From contig NZ_WBOS01000017.1 of assembly GCF_008923245.1 (NCBI RefSeq), positions 1 through 64,000 of the forward strand: 64,000 bases of DNA, in the 5' to 3' direction. The position numbers were made by a program, and so were the translations under genes. Under the pieces are notes generated by a model. It made no database searches. It was given only the letters and a program-made list of their open reading frames with translations, and was not told the origin of the DNA. Position 1 is the first letter of the stretch, and the number at the start of each line of letters is the position of its first letter. Shown one piece after another: positions 26,924 to 35,257 of this stretch. Source of the DNA: Cytobacillus depressus. GTDB taxonomy: Bacteria > Bacillota > Bacilli > Bacillales > Cytobacillaceae.

Positions 26924-27504
26924 CGTCAATTCTCTCCGTAAATTGATTATTTCTAACAAAAACGGTAACAACAGGGCTGTTGCGATTTTTTAATATGATC
27001 AACTCCAGCTGCTTCTGGTCAGAAGCTTGATCATAGTACGTATCGCGGTAGAGAAAAATGATAACGTCTGCATCTTGGTCGACACTCCCCGATTAACGGA
27101 TGTCCAACATTAAAGGCCGTTTATTTTTCCTTTGCTCCACCGATCAATTTAATTGGGCAAGTAAAAGAACAGGGCAAGTCATTTCCTTGGCGAGTACTTT
27201 TAATTCCAGTGAAATTTCCGTCACTTGCAAGTGCGTGTTTCCACCCCAATGACCGTCAACTCCCCTGCTTGAAAACCGGTCATCATTTGATCCAAACGCT
27301 TAATCCCCACAGGAATCCCTTTTATTTGCTTCCCTTCTTGCCATGGGACTTCATAAATCTCAGCAAATGCCGTTGAAATGGACAAATGGTCATCAAAGTG
27401 CTTGATGACGCCGGTCTTTAAAATGTTCAGGCTGGACGACACTATCCCCTATGTGAAAATTCTCTTTCAGCATACAGCCAAGCAGCGCTTTTTCGACAGT
27501 CATG
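26910..27504 (-). pseudogene. Prophage replicative helicase DnaB, internally deleted
   Basis: The start at 27504 (MTVEKALLGCMLKENFHIGD) matches the DnaB N terminus, and GIKRLDQMMTGFQAGELTVIG matches the start of the RecA-like core. The sequence then jumps to the C-terminal segments VTEISLELKVLAKEMTCPV, a stop, and QDADVIIFLYRDTYYD with the ending SPVVTVFVRNNQ. About 595 bases remain of a gene normally near 1300, and the Walker A region is gone. It is not functional. Confidence 0.8.
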
Positions 27505-27591
27505 TCAATCTTCCCCCTCTGAAGGATTATGCTGAAAAATGCCGGTACATTTTGGGTACTTTCCCCTCATGGCTGGAGCTTTTTCTGCTGT

Positions 27592-28179
27592 TCAAACTCC
27601 CTCTCCAACGCCCATAAATCTTCCAATGTTTTCACCTGTTCGTCTCGCCATCTTTTCAAAATCCCGTATGTATAGCCAATTTCGTTTGCCGATAGATAAA
27701 GATATTTTCATAGCTTCCATCACAAGAGGCGCTCCAAACTCGTCTACTGCATCTCCTATTTCTTCAGCGATAAATGGCGAAAGGATGCCACAGTTTTGTT
27801 GATAAAAATCAAACACCTGACCACACCGACGACTTAGTAGTTGTTTTTCTTTTCTTTTTCTTTTTGTTTTTCTTTTTGTCCCCGTATCGTGGACGTAACG
27901 TCTAAAACCGACCCGAATCGCGTTATCATCTGACCCGATTTTGGAGAACTCAAAAGAAGAGTCAACATACGACTCGTATAAGTCCAGCATCTTACCACTT
28001 CTTATTTGCTCGGCTACATAGCTTATGAACTTTACGTCCTCTACCTTCTCTAACTCACTTCCCACACAATCTTCAACCGGTTTTCCGCCGCAAAAGATAT
28101 ACTTACCCTCCGGTGTCATTTCCTCAACCACTTTCGGATCATCCCAAAACCGAGTGTAAACCACGCGATACTTTGCCAT
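27592..28179 (-). CDS. Prophage DnaD-like replication protein, internally shortened
   Basis: A 195-codon frame beginning MAKYRVVYTRFWDDPKVVEE after GGGAGAG, typical of phage primosomal DnaD/DnaT-like proteins. The central DNA-binding part appears lost: TPEGKYIF joins directly to CGGKPVEDCVGS, where relatives have about 45 extra residues of the winged-helix domain. The C-terminal DnaD domain (FDFYQQNCGILSPFIAEEIG, NWLYIRDFEKMA) is present. It lies upstream of the decayed dnaB in the same direction, so it is probably a remnant even though open. Confidence 0.65.
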   Translation of the reverse strand: MAKYRVVYTRFWDDPKVVEEMTPEGKYIFCGGKPVEDCVGSELEKVEDVKFISYVAEQIRSGKMLDLYESYVDSSFEFSKIGSDDNAIRVGFRRYVHDTGTKRKTKRKRKEKQLLSRRCGQVFDFYQQNCGILSPFIAEEIGDAVDEFGAPLVMEAMKISLSIGKRNWLYIRDFEKMARRTGENIGRFMGVGEGV

Positions 28180-28249
28180 CGTTTCTCTCCCTTTCAAAAG
28201 TCGATTCACCTTTTATATATTTATTAAGTCGAGAAAAGGACACTTTTTA

Positions 28250-28307
28250 AAAAAAGATGCCTGACTCCGAGCGTTATAAAGCATTACTGCACTGGGAGCC
28301 AGGCTCG
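28250..28307. repeat. Dispersed intergenic repeat, full-length copy
   Basis: Begins AAAAGATGCCTGACTCCGAG, has TATAAAGCATTACTGCA in the centre and ends CTGGGAGCCAGGCTC; the two ends are inverted repeats. It lies between the prophage remnant and the GntR-ABC operon. Confidence 0.65.
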
Positions 28308-28419
28308 AATTATTTGAATTATATAAGTCTATTTTCATTTTTGGGAGGAACAATTATACCCACTCCGTCATATAGTTAATTACATAAGTAACTAACCAAC
28401 ATGGTGGTGAGGATAAAAG

Positions 28420-28788
28420 ATGAAGCAGCTAATCGATGATGGGCGTCCCATTTTTATACAAATTGCAGAACGCATTGAAGATGACATTATTGATGGCGTC
28501 CTATTAGAGGAAGATCAGGTTCCTTCAACAAATCAGTTTGCAGCATTTTATAAAATCAATCCTGCTACAGCCGCAAAAGGAGTCAATTTGTTGGTGGACG
28601 AAGGTATTTTATATAAAAAGCGGGGGATTGGGATGTTTGTAGCAAATGGGGCACGCGCAAAAGTAATGGAAAAACGAAAAGAGTTATTTTTTGAGCAATA
28701 TGTCGTCACAATGATTCAGGAAGCAGATAAACTGGGGATTTCTACTGAACAGTTGACTGAAATGATTCGGAGAGGGGAGAAAAAATGA
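28420..28788 (+). CDS. GntR-family regulator, YtrA-like
   Basis: A 122-residue short GntR protein: winged helix at residues about 10-75 (PIFIQIAERIEDDIIDG, VPSTNQFAAFYKINPATAAKG) and a short helical tail (about 85-122) in place of a ligand domain, as in the YtrA subfamily. YtrA-type regulators repress adjacent ABC transporter operons and often respond to cell-wall antibiotics. The stop codon overlaps the start of the ABC ATPase by four bases, so the genes are translationally coupled and the regulator is likely autoregulatory. Confidence 0.9.
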   Translation: MKQLIDDGRPIFIQIAERIEDDIIDGVLLEEDQVPSTNQFAAFYKINPATAAKGVNLLVDEGILYKKRGIGMFVANGARAKVMEKRKELFFEQYVVTMIQEADKLGISTEQLTEMIRRGEKK

Positions 28789-29669
28789 TGAAAAATGTGA
28801 TTGAAATTACTCAGCTAGAAAAAGAATATGGCACATTTAAAGCTGTGCAAAATGTTAGCTTTTCGATTGAGGAAAATAAAATATATGGACTGCTTGGAAG
28901 GAATGGAGCAGGCAAAACAACGCTTATGAATATGATCACTGCGCAAATTTTTCCGACTGCAGGCGTTTTGAAGGTGTATGGTGAGAACCCTTATGAAAAT
29001 GCCAAAGTGCTTAACCAAATTTGTTTTATTAAAGAGGGACAAAAATACCCTGATCATTTTCGTGTGATTGATGTATTAGAAGTCTCAAAAGAACTTTTTC
29101 CTAATTGGGACAATACATTCTCCCTTTCTTTAATTAAAGATTTTAATTTACCGTTAAAAAGAAAAATAAAGAAGCTCTCCCGTGGAATGCTTTCCGCTGT
29201 CGGGATTATTATCGGGCTTGCTAGTCGAGCACCGCTTACTATTTTCGATGAGCCTTATTTAGGTCTCGATGCTGTGGCACGCGGACTATTTTACGACAGA
29301 TTGATGGAAGATTACGCTGAACACCCACGGACAATTATTCTTTCCACTCATTTAATCGATGAAGTCAGTAAATTACTTGAACATATTTTAGTCATTCATA
29401 ACGGACAGCTCATCATTGATCAAGATGCGGATTTATTAAGAGGAATGGCGTATACAGTTGTAGGTAATGGACAAAAAGTCGAAGCCTTTCTCGCGGGAAA
29501 AGAAACTATACATCGTGAATCGTTTGGTGGATTGCTCTCAGCTACTGTCCTGCAAAGCGACAATCATTCAGAACGACAACAAGCAGCAGCAAATGGTTTA
29601 GAAGTCACCCCTGTCTCACTGCAGCAATTGATCGTTCACTTAACAACAAAAAAAGGAGAGATTGCATAA
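28785..29669 (+). CDS. ABC transporter ATP-binding protein
   Basis: A 294-residue ABC ATPase. Walker A GRNGAGKTT, a signature-like LSRGM, Walker B LTIFDEP and the switch His in STHLIDE are present. The signature is LSRGM in place of LSGGQ, as in BcrA/YtrB-type exporters. A C-terminal extension of about 70 residues follows the nucleotide domain. It forms an operon with the YtrA-like regulator upstream and the permease downstream (start overlaps by one base). Likely a drug or cell-envelope stress exporter; substrate unknown. Confidence 0.9.
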   Translation: MMKNVIEITQLEKEYGTFKAVQNVSFSIEENKIYGLLGRNGAGKTTLMNMITAQIFPTAGVLKVYGENPYENAKVLNQICFIKEGQKYPDHFRVIDVLEVSKELFPNWDNTFSLSLIKDFNLPLKRKIKKLSRGMLSAVGIIIGLASRAPLTIFDEPYLGLDAVARGLFYDRLMEDYAEHPRTIILSTHLIDEVSKLLEHILVIHNGQLIIDQDADLLRGMAYTVVGNGQKVEAFLAGKETIHRESFGGLLSATVLQSDNHSERQQAAANGLEVTPVSLQQLIVHLTTKKGEIA

Positions 29670-30343
29670 TGAAAAGTGTCTTAAAAATACACACAAGAGA
29701 TAAATTGTCGTGGCTGATTGTTCCTTCTATTATTCTATTCTCTAGCTTTTTTGTTAATTACGTCATTAGCCTCACCCTTACAGATACAGAGATTTATACA
29801 GGCGGTGTCCTTTCGATATTTATCAATGTATTCTTAATAGGCTTAATGGTAGTGGCCCAAACCTTTCCCTATGCGCTTGGCATGTCCATTCGAAGAATCG
29901 ATTTTTTTATTGGTACTTCATTGATGGGTCTAACTGCTAGTATTGTGATTGGGTTTATCATTTATCTACTTGCACAAATCGAAGTGCACACAGCTGGTTG
30001 GGGAAGTGAATTACATTTTTTCCACTTACCTTATTTAAATGATGGTACATCTTTAGAACAAATCATGATCTATATCATCTTATTAACTTTCTTATTTTTC
30101 TCAGGAATGACGATTTCCAGCTTCTTTCGCCGCTTTGGAGGAAAAGGCATGTTGATTTTATCCTTCACCGCCCTTCTCATCGGAAGCATTGCGCTGATTC
30201 TAATTAATTATAACGAAGCTTGGGCGCCTATTTTTGCATGGGTTGCCAGTCATACGGCCATTCAACTAGCACTTTGGCTTACACCATTCACATTCATTTA
30301 CATGGTCATTTCCTATGGGTTCATCCGAAGGGCGACAATCTAA
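29669..30343 (+). CDS. ABC transporter permease, six-helix
   Basis: A 224-residue integral membrane protein with about six hydrophobic segments. It is cotranscribed with the ATPase; its ATG overlaps the ATPase stop by one base. The short length and the absence of a permease EAA loop fit ABC-2-type exporters partnered with YtrA-family regulators. No sequence motif shows the substrate. The gene is followed directly by a dispersed repeat, which may serve as terminator. Confidence 0.8.
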   Translation: MKSVLKIHTRDKLSWLIVPSIILFSSFFVNYVISLTLTDTEIYTGGVLSIFINVFLIGLMVVAQTFPYALGMSIRRIDFFIGTSLMGLTASIVIGFIIYLLAQIEVHTAGWGSELHFFHLPYLNDGTSLEQIMIYIILLTFLFFSGMTISSFFRRFGGKGMLILSFTALLIGSIALILINYNEAWAPIFAWVASHTAIQLALWLTPFTFIYMVISYGFIRRATI

Positions 30344-30345
30344 AT

Positions 30346-30398
30346 AGGTGCCTGGCCCCCAGCGAATTAAAGTACTACTGCACTGCGGGTCAGGCACT
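30346..30398. repeat. Dispersed intergenic repeat, full-length copy
   Basis: AGGTGCCTGGCCCCCAGCG at the left, AATTAAAGTACTACTGCA in the centre and GCGGGTCAGGCACTA at the right. It starts three bases after the permease stop codon and sits between convergent genes. Confidence 0.7.
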
Positions 30399-30403
30399 AA
30401 TTA

Positions 30404-31399
30404 TCAAAATACTTCTTTTGCAATTAGTTTATATGATTGAATTCGATCTGTCAGAGAGTATGTGATTGTGTTGATCATGATTTCGTCTGCTCGATACTTA
30501 GTTTGCAATTCAAATAATTTCTGTTTCATTTCATGAGGATTACCGATGATCATGTTCTGTCTAATTTTTTCTAACGATTCCTTTTCTTTTTCAGTTAGCT
30601 TATATTGCATGGCTTCTTTAATAGAAGGAACGCCATATTTCCCTTCGCCTTTTTCTTTTTGCAAAGTCCAGATGAGAAAGCTTGCTGCGATCTCTTCTGC
30701 CTTTTCCGTTGTTTCTCCACAAATGGCCGAAACAGTAACAATGACTTGTGGAGTTTGTTCTTCTTTTCTCGGTTTAAAGGCATCTATATATTCCCTTATT
30801 ATAGCTACCCCATCATTGTCGCTCATAAAATGACCGAATGCATACGGCATACCATTTTCTGCCGCTAGTAAAGCACTTTTTTTACTTGTACCAAGAAGCC
30901 ATGGTACTGGCGGATTTTCAGGTATCGGAGACGCAGAAATCTTCGAATACTCGTGATCCCTTGGAAAATCATCGTTTATAAAATGGAGTAAATCTTTCAC
31001 TAATGCAGGTAAGTTCCAAACCTTTTGTAAATAGTTATTAGACAAAGCATTCGTCGCTTCAGCCGATCCCCCAGGTGCTCGTCCTATCCCTATGTCAATT
31101 CGTTTTGGGAATAGCGTAGCTAGCGTATTAAACACTTCTGCTACTTTATATGGCCGATAATGCGGCAATAAAACAGCTCCTGAGCCAATCCGAATACGAT
31201 TCGTGTTTGCTCCGATGTAGCTTAACATCACTTCAGGCGAAGAGCATGCGAGTCCAGGTAAATCATGATGTTCGGCAATCCAATATCTTGTATATCCTAG
31301 TACTTCCCCAGCTTGCGCTAACTTCATCGAACCATTCAATGCGTCATAGGAAGTTTGATTTGTAGAAATTGGGGATTGATCTAATATACTTAGCCTCAT
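30404..31399 (-). CDS. LLM-class flavin-dependent oxidoreductase
   Basis: A 331-residue luciferase-like TIM-barrel flavoenzyme (YwcH/YceB-like). Typical elements are MRLSILDQSPIS at the N terminus, GYTRYWIAEHHDLPGLA, SGAVLLPHYRPYKVAE and FPKRIDIGIGRAPGG. Members use reduced FMN to oxidise varied substrates; most lack assigned substrates. The start codon lies 19 bases after the stop of the DUF3219 gene in the same direction, so the two may be cotranscribed. No substrate can be inferred. Confidence 0.88.
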   Translation of the reverse strand: MRLSILDQSPISTNQTSYDALNGSMKLAQAGEVLGYTRYWIAEHHDLPGLACSSPEVMLSYIGANTNRIRIGSGAVLLPHYRPYKVAEVFNTLATLFPKRIDIGIGRAPGGSAEATNALSNNYLQKVWNLPALVKDLLHFINDDFPRDHEYSKISASPIPENPPVPWLLGTSKKSALLAAENGMPYAFGHFMSDNDGVAIIREYIDAFKPRKEEQTPQVIVTVSAICGETTEKAEEIAASFLIWTLQKEKGEGKYGVPSIKEAMQYKLTEKEKESLEKIRQNMIIGNPHEMKQKLFELQTKYRADEIMINTITYSLTDRIQSYKLIAKEVF

Positions 31400-31417
31400 T
31401 ACACCTCACCTCTTTTC

Positions 31418-31702
31418 CTACTGACTTACTTCCATTAAAACCAATTTATACTCCCCTATTTGATCTTTGATATATAAATTAGTAATAGAAGTAGAATAAG
31501 TATGAATGGTTCCTCTAAATATTAAGTCTCTCTCAGGGATCTTAACATCAAATGTTCCGTTGTAAAGCAAAGTCGAAATATCATGGTAATCATTACTTGT
31601 TACTTTAAAATCAACTGAAATTTTATATAATCCATCAACTATTTCTTCTTCATAACTACATAAATGAATCAAAGTATCATTTAAAATTAACTTTTTTACC
31701 AA
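31418..31702 (-). CDS. DUF3219 (YkvR-like) protein
   Basis: A 94-residue small soluble protein with a predicted all-beta pattern. KILNDTLIHL-like N terminus, DFKVTSNDYHDISTLLYNG and FRGTIHTYSTSITNLY match the YkvR/DUF3219 family of Bacillus. No biochemical function is known. GAAGGAGCGG precedes the start. It is upstream of and close to the LLM oxidoreductase. Confidence 0.8.
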   Translation of the reverse strand: MVKKLILNDTLIHLCSYEEEIVDGLYKISVDFKVTSNDYHDISTLLYNGTFDVKIPERDLIFRGTIHTYSTSITNLYIKDQIGEYKLVLMEVSQ

Positions 31703-31770
31703 AAAAACCGCTCCTTCTTCTTTTTTAAATTATTTATTTAGAATGGTACATTATATATTATCGTGCCAAT

Positions 31771-31804
31771 CCCCTAGTCCGGTAAAACTTTACCGGACTA
31801 GGGG
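31771..31804. terminator. Perfect 16-bp hairpin, repeat-related
   Basis: CCCCTAGTCCGGTAAA pairs perfectly with TTTACCGGACTAGGGG around a two-base loop. Flanks (TGCCAAT left, GGACTAGACC right) resemble the ends of the dispersed repeats, so this may be a variant copy. It lies between HxlR and DUF3219, both on the minus strand. Confidence 0.6.
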
Positions 31805-31827
31805 GACTAGACCCCAAATTATTATTC

Positions 31828-32208
31828 TTATTCAAAATAATTGTTTTCTTGTTTCATTTGGTCTATTCTCTTTTTTCCCCATTCATACATCATCTCAACG
31901 ATTGGTAATAATGTCATTCCAAGTTCAGTCATTGAATATTCGACTTTCGGAGGAACTTCTGGAAACACTTCTCTATGAACAATTCCATCTTCCATTAGTT
32001 CACGTAATTGGTTCGTTAATATCTTATGAGATATTTTCGGAAAAAGCCTTTGAAGTTCGCTGAAGCGATGTGGTCCTTCTACACCTAAATGCCACAAAAT
32101 AACAACTTTCCATTTCCCACTAATAATCGATAAGGTAAGTTCCTTTTCACAATGATAATCTTGATTTATTATTCTTTCTTTTATCTCTTCTCTTAATTTA
32201 TCCGACAT
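31828..32208 (-). CDS. HxlR-family transcriptional regulator
   Basis: A 126-residue HxlR/MarR-like winged helix protein. CEKELTLSIISGKWKVVILW contains the conserved GKW, followed by PHRFSELQRLFPKISHKILT (recognition region) and the wing at HREVFPEVPPKVEYSMTELG. HxlR proteins respond to aldehydes or quinone-like electrophiles and control adjacent genes. It is divergent from the short-chain dehydrogenase at 32461, its probable target. A single cysteine (C20) near the N terminus could be redox-active, as in related HypR/YodB regulators. Confidence 0.88.
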   Translation of the reverse strand: MSDKLREEIKERIINQDYHCEKELTLSIISGKWKVVILWHLGVEGPHRFSELQRLFPKISHKILTNQLRELMEDGIVHREVFPEVPPKVEYSMTELGMTLLPIVEMMYEWGKKRIDQMKQENNYFE

Positions 32209-32460
32209 AGAGCCTACTCCCTTTCATATCATAAGTTACCTTTAGGTAACCTCCGCACAAAAAAGTGCATTCTTCACAATGTAGAAAACCGAAAGTAGAA
32301 TGAAGGTAGTCTTAAAGACATATCCTTATCTATTTTAGACGGCAAACAATAATGAGGAAAACAGCGTTAATAATTATATCATTAGAACGATTTTATTAAA
32401 CTTTCCTGACTTATTACACTTTTTTTCGTCTAAAATAAAACATCTAAAGGAGCGAAAAAC

Positions 32461-33177
32461 ATGCAAACAATCGCAGGAAAAGTAGCGTTAATTACCGGAG
32501 CGGGGCGTGGAATTGGACGTTCAACGGCCATTGCTTTTGCGCAAGAAGGGATTCACGTAGGCCTTGTTGGACGTACGCTTGAAAATTTACAAAAAGTAGC
32601 AGAGGAACTTAAACAGTATGATGTGAAGGTAGCGGTCGCTTGCGCAAATGTAGCGGATTTAGAATCTATTACTACGGCTGTGGAATCCATTCGTGGCGAG
32701 CTGGGTGCAATCGATATTTTAGTAAACAATGCCGGCATTTCAAAATTCGGTAGCTTCATGGACTTAACTCCTGAAGAATGGACGAATATTATCGACGTGA
32801 ACGTAAAAGGTGTGTACTACACAACACGTGCGGTATTACCGGAAATGATCGAACGCAATACAGGCGACATCATTAATATTTCATCAACAGCTGGTCAAAA
32901 AGGTGCACCAATTACAAGTGCATACTCCGCTTCAAAAGCTGCAGTGATTGGACTAAGTGAGTCATTGATGCTTGAAGTGCGTAAGAAAAATATTCGCGTA
33001 ACAACGTTAACACCAAGTACGGTTGCCACAGATATGGCTGCCCAGCTCAACTTAACAGACGGCAATCCTGAAAAAGTAATGCAAGCAGAAGATTTAGCAG
33101 ATTTAATGGTTGCACAGCTAAAACTTCATCCACGTGTTGTGTTAAAACATGCTGGACTTTGGTCGACCAATCCTTAA
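32461..33177 (+). CDS. Short-chain dehydrogenase/reductase, FabG-like
   Basis: A 238-residue NAD(P)-dependent SDR. The cofactor motif is TGAGRGIG (13-20); the active site is N114, S142, Y155 and K159 (YSASK), and NNAG at 89-92 stabilises the fold. The sequence resembles 3-ketoacyl-ACP reductase paralogues. AAAGGAGCG precedes the ATG. Divergent from HxlR, suggesting inducible reduction of carbonyl compounds. A rho-independent terminator follows immediately. Confidence 0.9.
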   Translation: MQTIAGKVALITGAGRGIGRSTAIAFAQEGIHVGLVGRTLENLQKVAEELKQYDVKVAVACANVADLESITTAVESIRGELGAIDILVNNAGISKFGSFMDLTPEEWTNIIDVNVKGVYYTTRAVLPEMIERNTGDIINISSTAGQKGAPITSAYSASKAAVIGLSESLMLEVRKKNIRVTTLTPSTVATDMAAQLNLTDGNPEKVMQAEDLADLMVAQLKLHPRVVLKHAGLWSTNP

Positions 33178-33198
33178 TAAAACTATTCGCAATATCGA

Positions 33199-33228
33199 GA
33201 CGCCATCCGACGAATTTTGGATGGCGTC
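33199..33228 (+). terminator. Rho-independent terminator of the SDR gene
   Basis: GACGCCATCC and GGATGGCGTC form a perfect 10-bp stem 22 bases after the SDR stop, followed by CTATTTTTT. Confidence 0.85.
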
Positions 33229-33289
33229 CTATTTTTTAGAATAATAAGCTCTTATAGGGGTACTGCCCCCCATAGATTGACTAGTTGGC

Positions 33290-33338
33290 CATTCCCCACC
33301 CAGCACAGTAAAGCTTTACCGTACTGAGGGAATGGACC
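33290..33338. repeat. Imperfect palindrome, dispersed-repeat variant
   Basis: CCATTCCC and GGGAATGG frame an inner palindrome GTAAAGCTTTAC. It resembles the 31771 hairpin in having a TAAA.TTTA core, and follows a TGCCCCC motif at 33264. Probably a variant member of the local repeat family. Confidence 0.45.
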
Positions 33339-33460
33339 CACAATTCAAAGAAAAGGACATGTTATATCAAAAAAAATCAGAGCCGAAGCGCTGATTCGTT
33401 TTTTATGTGAATTAATAATCATTTGTATGCATGACTTCTACCTAATTTTTTGCTCTTATA

Positions 33461-33628
33461 CTAATCATTTAATCCCTGTCCATTGAGAATTTTCTGCATG
33501 TATTTTTCAATCCTTGATACTCGAGTTTTGGATTGCTCGGCTTGAGAAAAATAAAGAATGTATGCACTTCGCCTTTTTCCTTAACATTGGTGAACCGAAC
33601 TAGGCGTGCCGCCTGCGTATTCTCCCTA
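33461..33628 (-). pseudogene. YdeI/OmdA-like protein, C-terminal relic
   Basis: Minus-strand translation gives GEYAGGTPSSVHQC, a stop, then GKRRSAYILYFSQAEQSKTR and SRIEKYMQKILNGQG to a final stop. The last part matches the C-terminal helical tail of YdeI-like (OmdA, DUF1905-associated) proteins. No N-terminal part remains. The fragment abuts the 3' end of the reductase gene. Confidence 0.55.
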
Positions 33629-33635
33629 GGCTTTT

Positions 33636-34343
33636 CTAATATCCAAAAAAGGCATCCTTTTTGATATTCCGTTTTGAAATATTATTATTTTGTAAATAAG
33701 TAGAAATAGAATCTACCATTGCCTTCGGTCCTGCAATAAAGTAATTACCATTGTTTTTATATAAGGTGGTAAACTTATCTATCTCCTGATGTAGATCATT
33801 CCTTGAATCAAGGTAAGTTACACTTATTGAAGGATTGTCTGCTATTTCATCAAGTTCATCCTTATATATATATGACTTTTTGCTATCAATATAGAGTAGA
33901 TGTATTTGTTTCTCGCCGCCTTTCCCTTCTGCCTCTATTTGTTTTAATATCGCCCGAAATGGTGTAATTCCGATTCCACCAGCAATTAGGATTGAAGGAT
34001 TGTTATCTTTTAAATAAAAACCCCCTACAGGCCCACTCATACTAACTTTCATACCCTGTTTTAATTCTAACATCGCTTTCTTAAATTCACTCGGGTCATC
34101 ACTAATACCCATTGTTATTTTTAAAACATTCTCTGTTGGTACAGATGCCACAGTGAATGGTCGGATAGGATTTTTTATTTTCTTATGAGTGATTCTAAAC
34201 AAACCATGTTGCCCCGATTTCCAGGTTAAATCTTTCTCTTTTTCAAATAGAAAGGTATATACATCTTCCGATTCTTTATAGCTTTCTAAAAATAATAATT
34301 CTCTCTTTTTAAATATTGATAATGTATCTTGAAAAAAGCTCAT
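33636..34343 (-). CDS. FAD/NAD(P)-binding oxidoreductase, ferredoxin reductase-like
   Basis: A 235-residue protein of the ferredoxin-NADP+ reductase fold without a fused iron-sulfur domain. The FAD motif is RPFTVASVP (RxYSxxS type), the nucleotide motif is LIAGGIGITPFRAIL, and YFIAGPKAMVDS is the C-terminal NAD(P) segment. Such proteins pass electrons between NAD(P)H and a partner protein. The usual N-terminal membrane or heme domain is absent. GGAAGATTGG precedes the start. Partner unknown; it is transcribed alone. Confidence 0.83.
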   Translation of the reverse strand: MSFFQDTLSIFKKRELLFLESYKESEDVYTFLFEKEKDLTWKSGQHGLFRITHKKIKNPIRPFTVASVPTENVLKITMGISDDPSEFKKAMLELKQGMKVSMSGPVGGFYLKDNNPSILIAGGIGITPFRAILKQIEAEGKGGEKQIHLLYIDSKKSYIYKDELDEIADNPSISVTYLDSRNDLHQEIDKFTTLYKNNGNYFIAGPKAMVDSISTYLQNNNISKRNIKKDAFFGY

Positions 34344-34687
34344 TTCCCAATCTTCCTTTTTAAAAAATGTAATTGCAACTAAATTTGTATTGTTTTTGCC
34401 AATTCGTTAGCTTTAAAAGCTGAACTAAAATAACAGGTTCTGTTTTGGTCTTACATTTCCATTAGCATTTTTTTAGCGTCCTAATTATAGGACACTAATT
34501 GGTGTCGTGTCAATTTTTATTATCTACATAATGGTATTAGTTTTATTAGCTGGTCCCCCAGCGTATTAAAGTATTATTAGGCACGAATTAGACGTCCAAT
34601 CATCCGACTTATGATGCTCCTTCACTCGAGTAGTTATATAATAAATTTAATATTCCTTATTAATTATTTTTATAGGGGGATTGAAAA
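34344..34687. other. Intergenic region with truncated dispersed repeat
   Basis: A 344-base AT-rich divergent region between the reductase and the pterin dehydratase. A partial repeat copy lies at 34548-34586 (AGCTGGTCCCCCAGCGTATT, then AAAGTATTATTAGGCAC), lacking the right-hand GGGGT arm. The sequence GGACACTAATTGGTGTC near 34491 is a possible dyad. No gene seen. Confidence 0.5.
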
Positions 34688-34987
34688 ATGGAAAGATTAT
34701 CGCCAGCGGAAATACTGGAAAAGCTTTCAGCGTTGAGTCAATGGAAGCTCGAGGATGAAAAGTGGATCGTCCGCAAGTATCGCTTTCGTGATTATTTGCA
34801 AGGTATTTCATTTGTAAAGGAAATTGCAAATGCATCGGAAAAGGCGCAGCACCACCCATTTATTTCTATTGATTATAAGTTGATCACCGTAAAACTCACT
34901 TCTTGGAGAGCAATGGGCCTAACGGGTCTAGACTTTAAAATGGCGGATCTCTACGATCGATTATACGCTGAAGCAAAGGAAGGGTAA
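34688..34987 (+). CDS. 4a-hydroxytetrahydrobiopterin dehydratase (PCD/PhhB)
   Basis: A 99-residue pterin-4a-carbinolamine dehydratase. The catalytic motif is AQHHPFISIDY (His-His-Pro), preceded by the DYLQGISFVKEIA helix and followed by KLTSWRAMGLT. It recycles 4a-hydroxy-tetrahydropterin after aromatic amino-acid hydroxylation; in bacteria without phenylalanine hydroxylase, family members also support molybdopterin or folate metabolism. GGGGGATTG precedes the ATG. No hydroxylase is in the window. It lies just upstream of the thiamine riboswitch but is a separate unit. Confidence 0.88.
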   Translation: MERLSPAEILEKLSALSQWKLEDEKWIVRKYRFRDYLQGISFVKEIANASEKAQHHPFISIDYKLITVKLTSWRAMGLTGLDFKMADLYDRLYAEAKEG

Positions 34988-35080
34988 GCTTGCACTGTTT
35001 GAGAGTTTGATTGTTTCGTATGCTTCCATAATTTTAGCTTCTATGATATGATGCCTATAGTCAGAAAATTCTATATGTGA

Positions 35081-35172
35081 AATCACTAGGGGAATCCTTT
35101 TAAAGGACTGAGAGAAGAGTGTACTCTGATACCCTTATAACCTGATCAGGTTTGAGCCTGCGTAGGGAAGTG
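35081..35172 (+). ncRNA. TPP (THI-box) riboswitch
   Basis: The thi-box consensus is clear: GGGGAATCC, then GACTGAGAGAAG, ACCCTTATAACCTGATCAGG and a terminal GCGTAGGGAAG. It binds thiamine pyrophosphate and lies upstream of a terminator hairpin and the tenI-thiSGF operon, so it most likely attenuates transcription when TPP is abundant. Confidence 0.95.
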
Positions 35173-35200
35173 TTATGTTACTTTATATTTTATTTAAAGT

Positions 35201-35235
35201 ACCACTTTCCTTGCTTAGGAAAGTGGTTTTTTTAT
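35201..35235 (+). terminator. Riboswitch-controlled terminator
   Basis: ACCACTTTCC and GGAAAGTGGT form a perfect 10-bp stem with a TTGCTTA loop followed by TTTTTTTATTT. Its position 30 bases after the THI box fits TPP-dependent attenuation. Confidence 0.9.
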
Positions 35236-35257
35236 TTGTTAAATAGGGGGAATGTGA

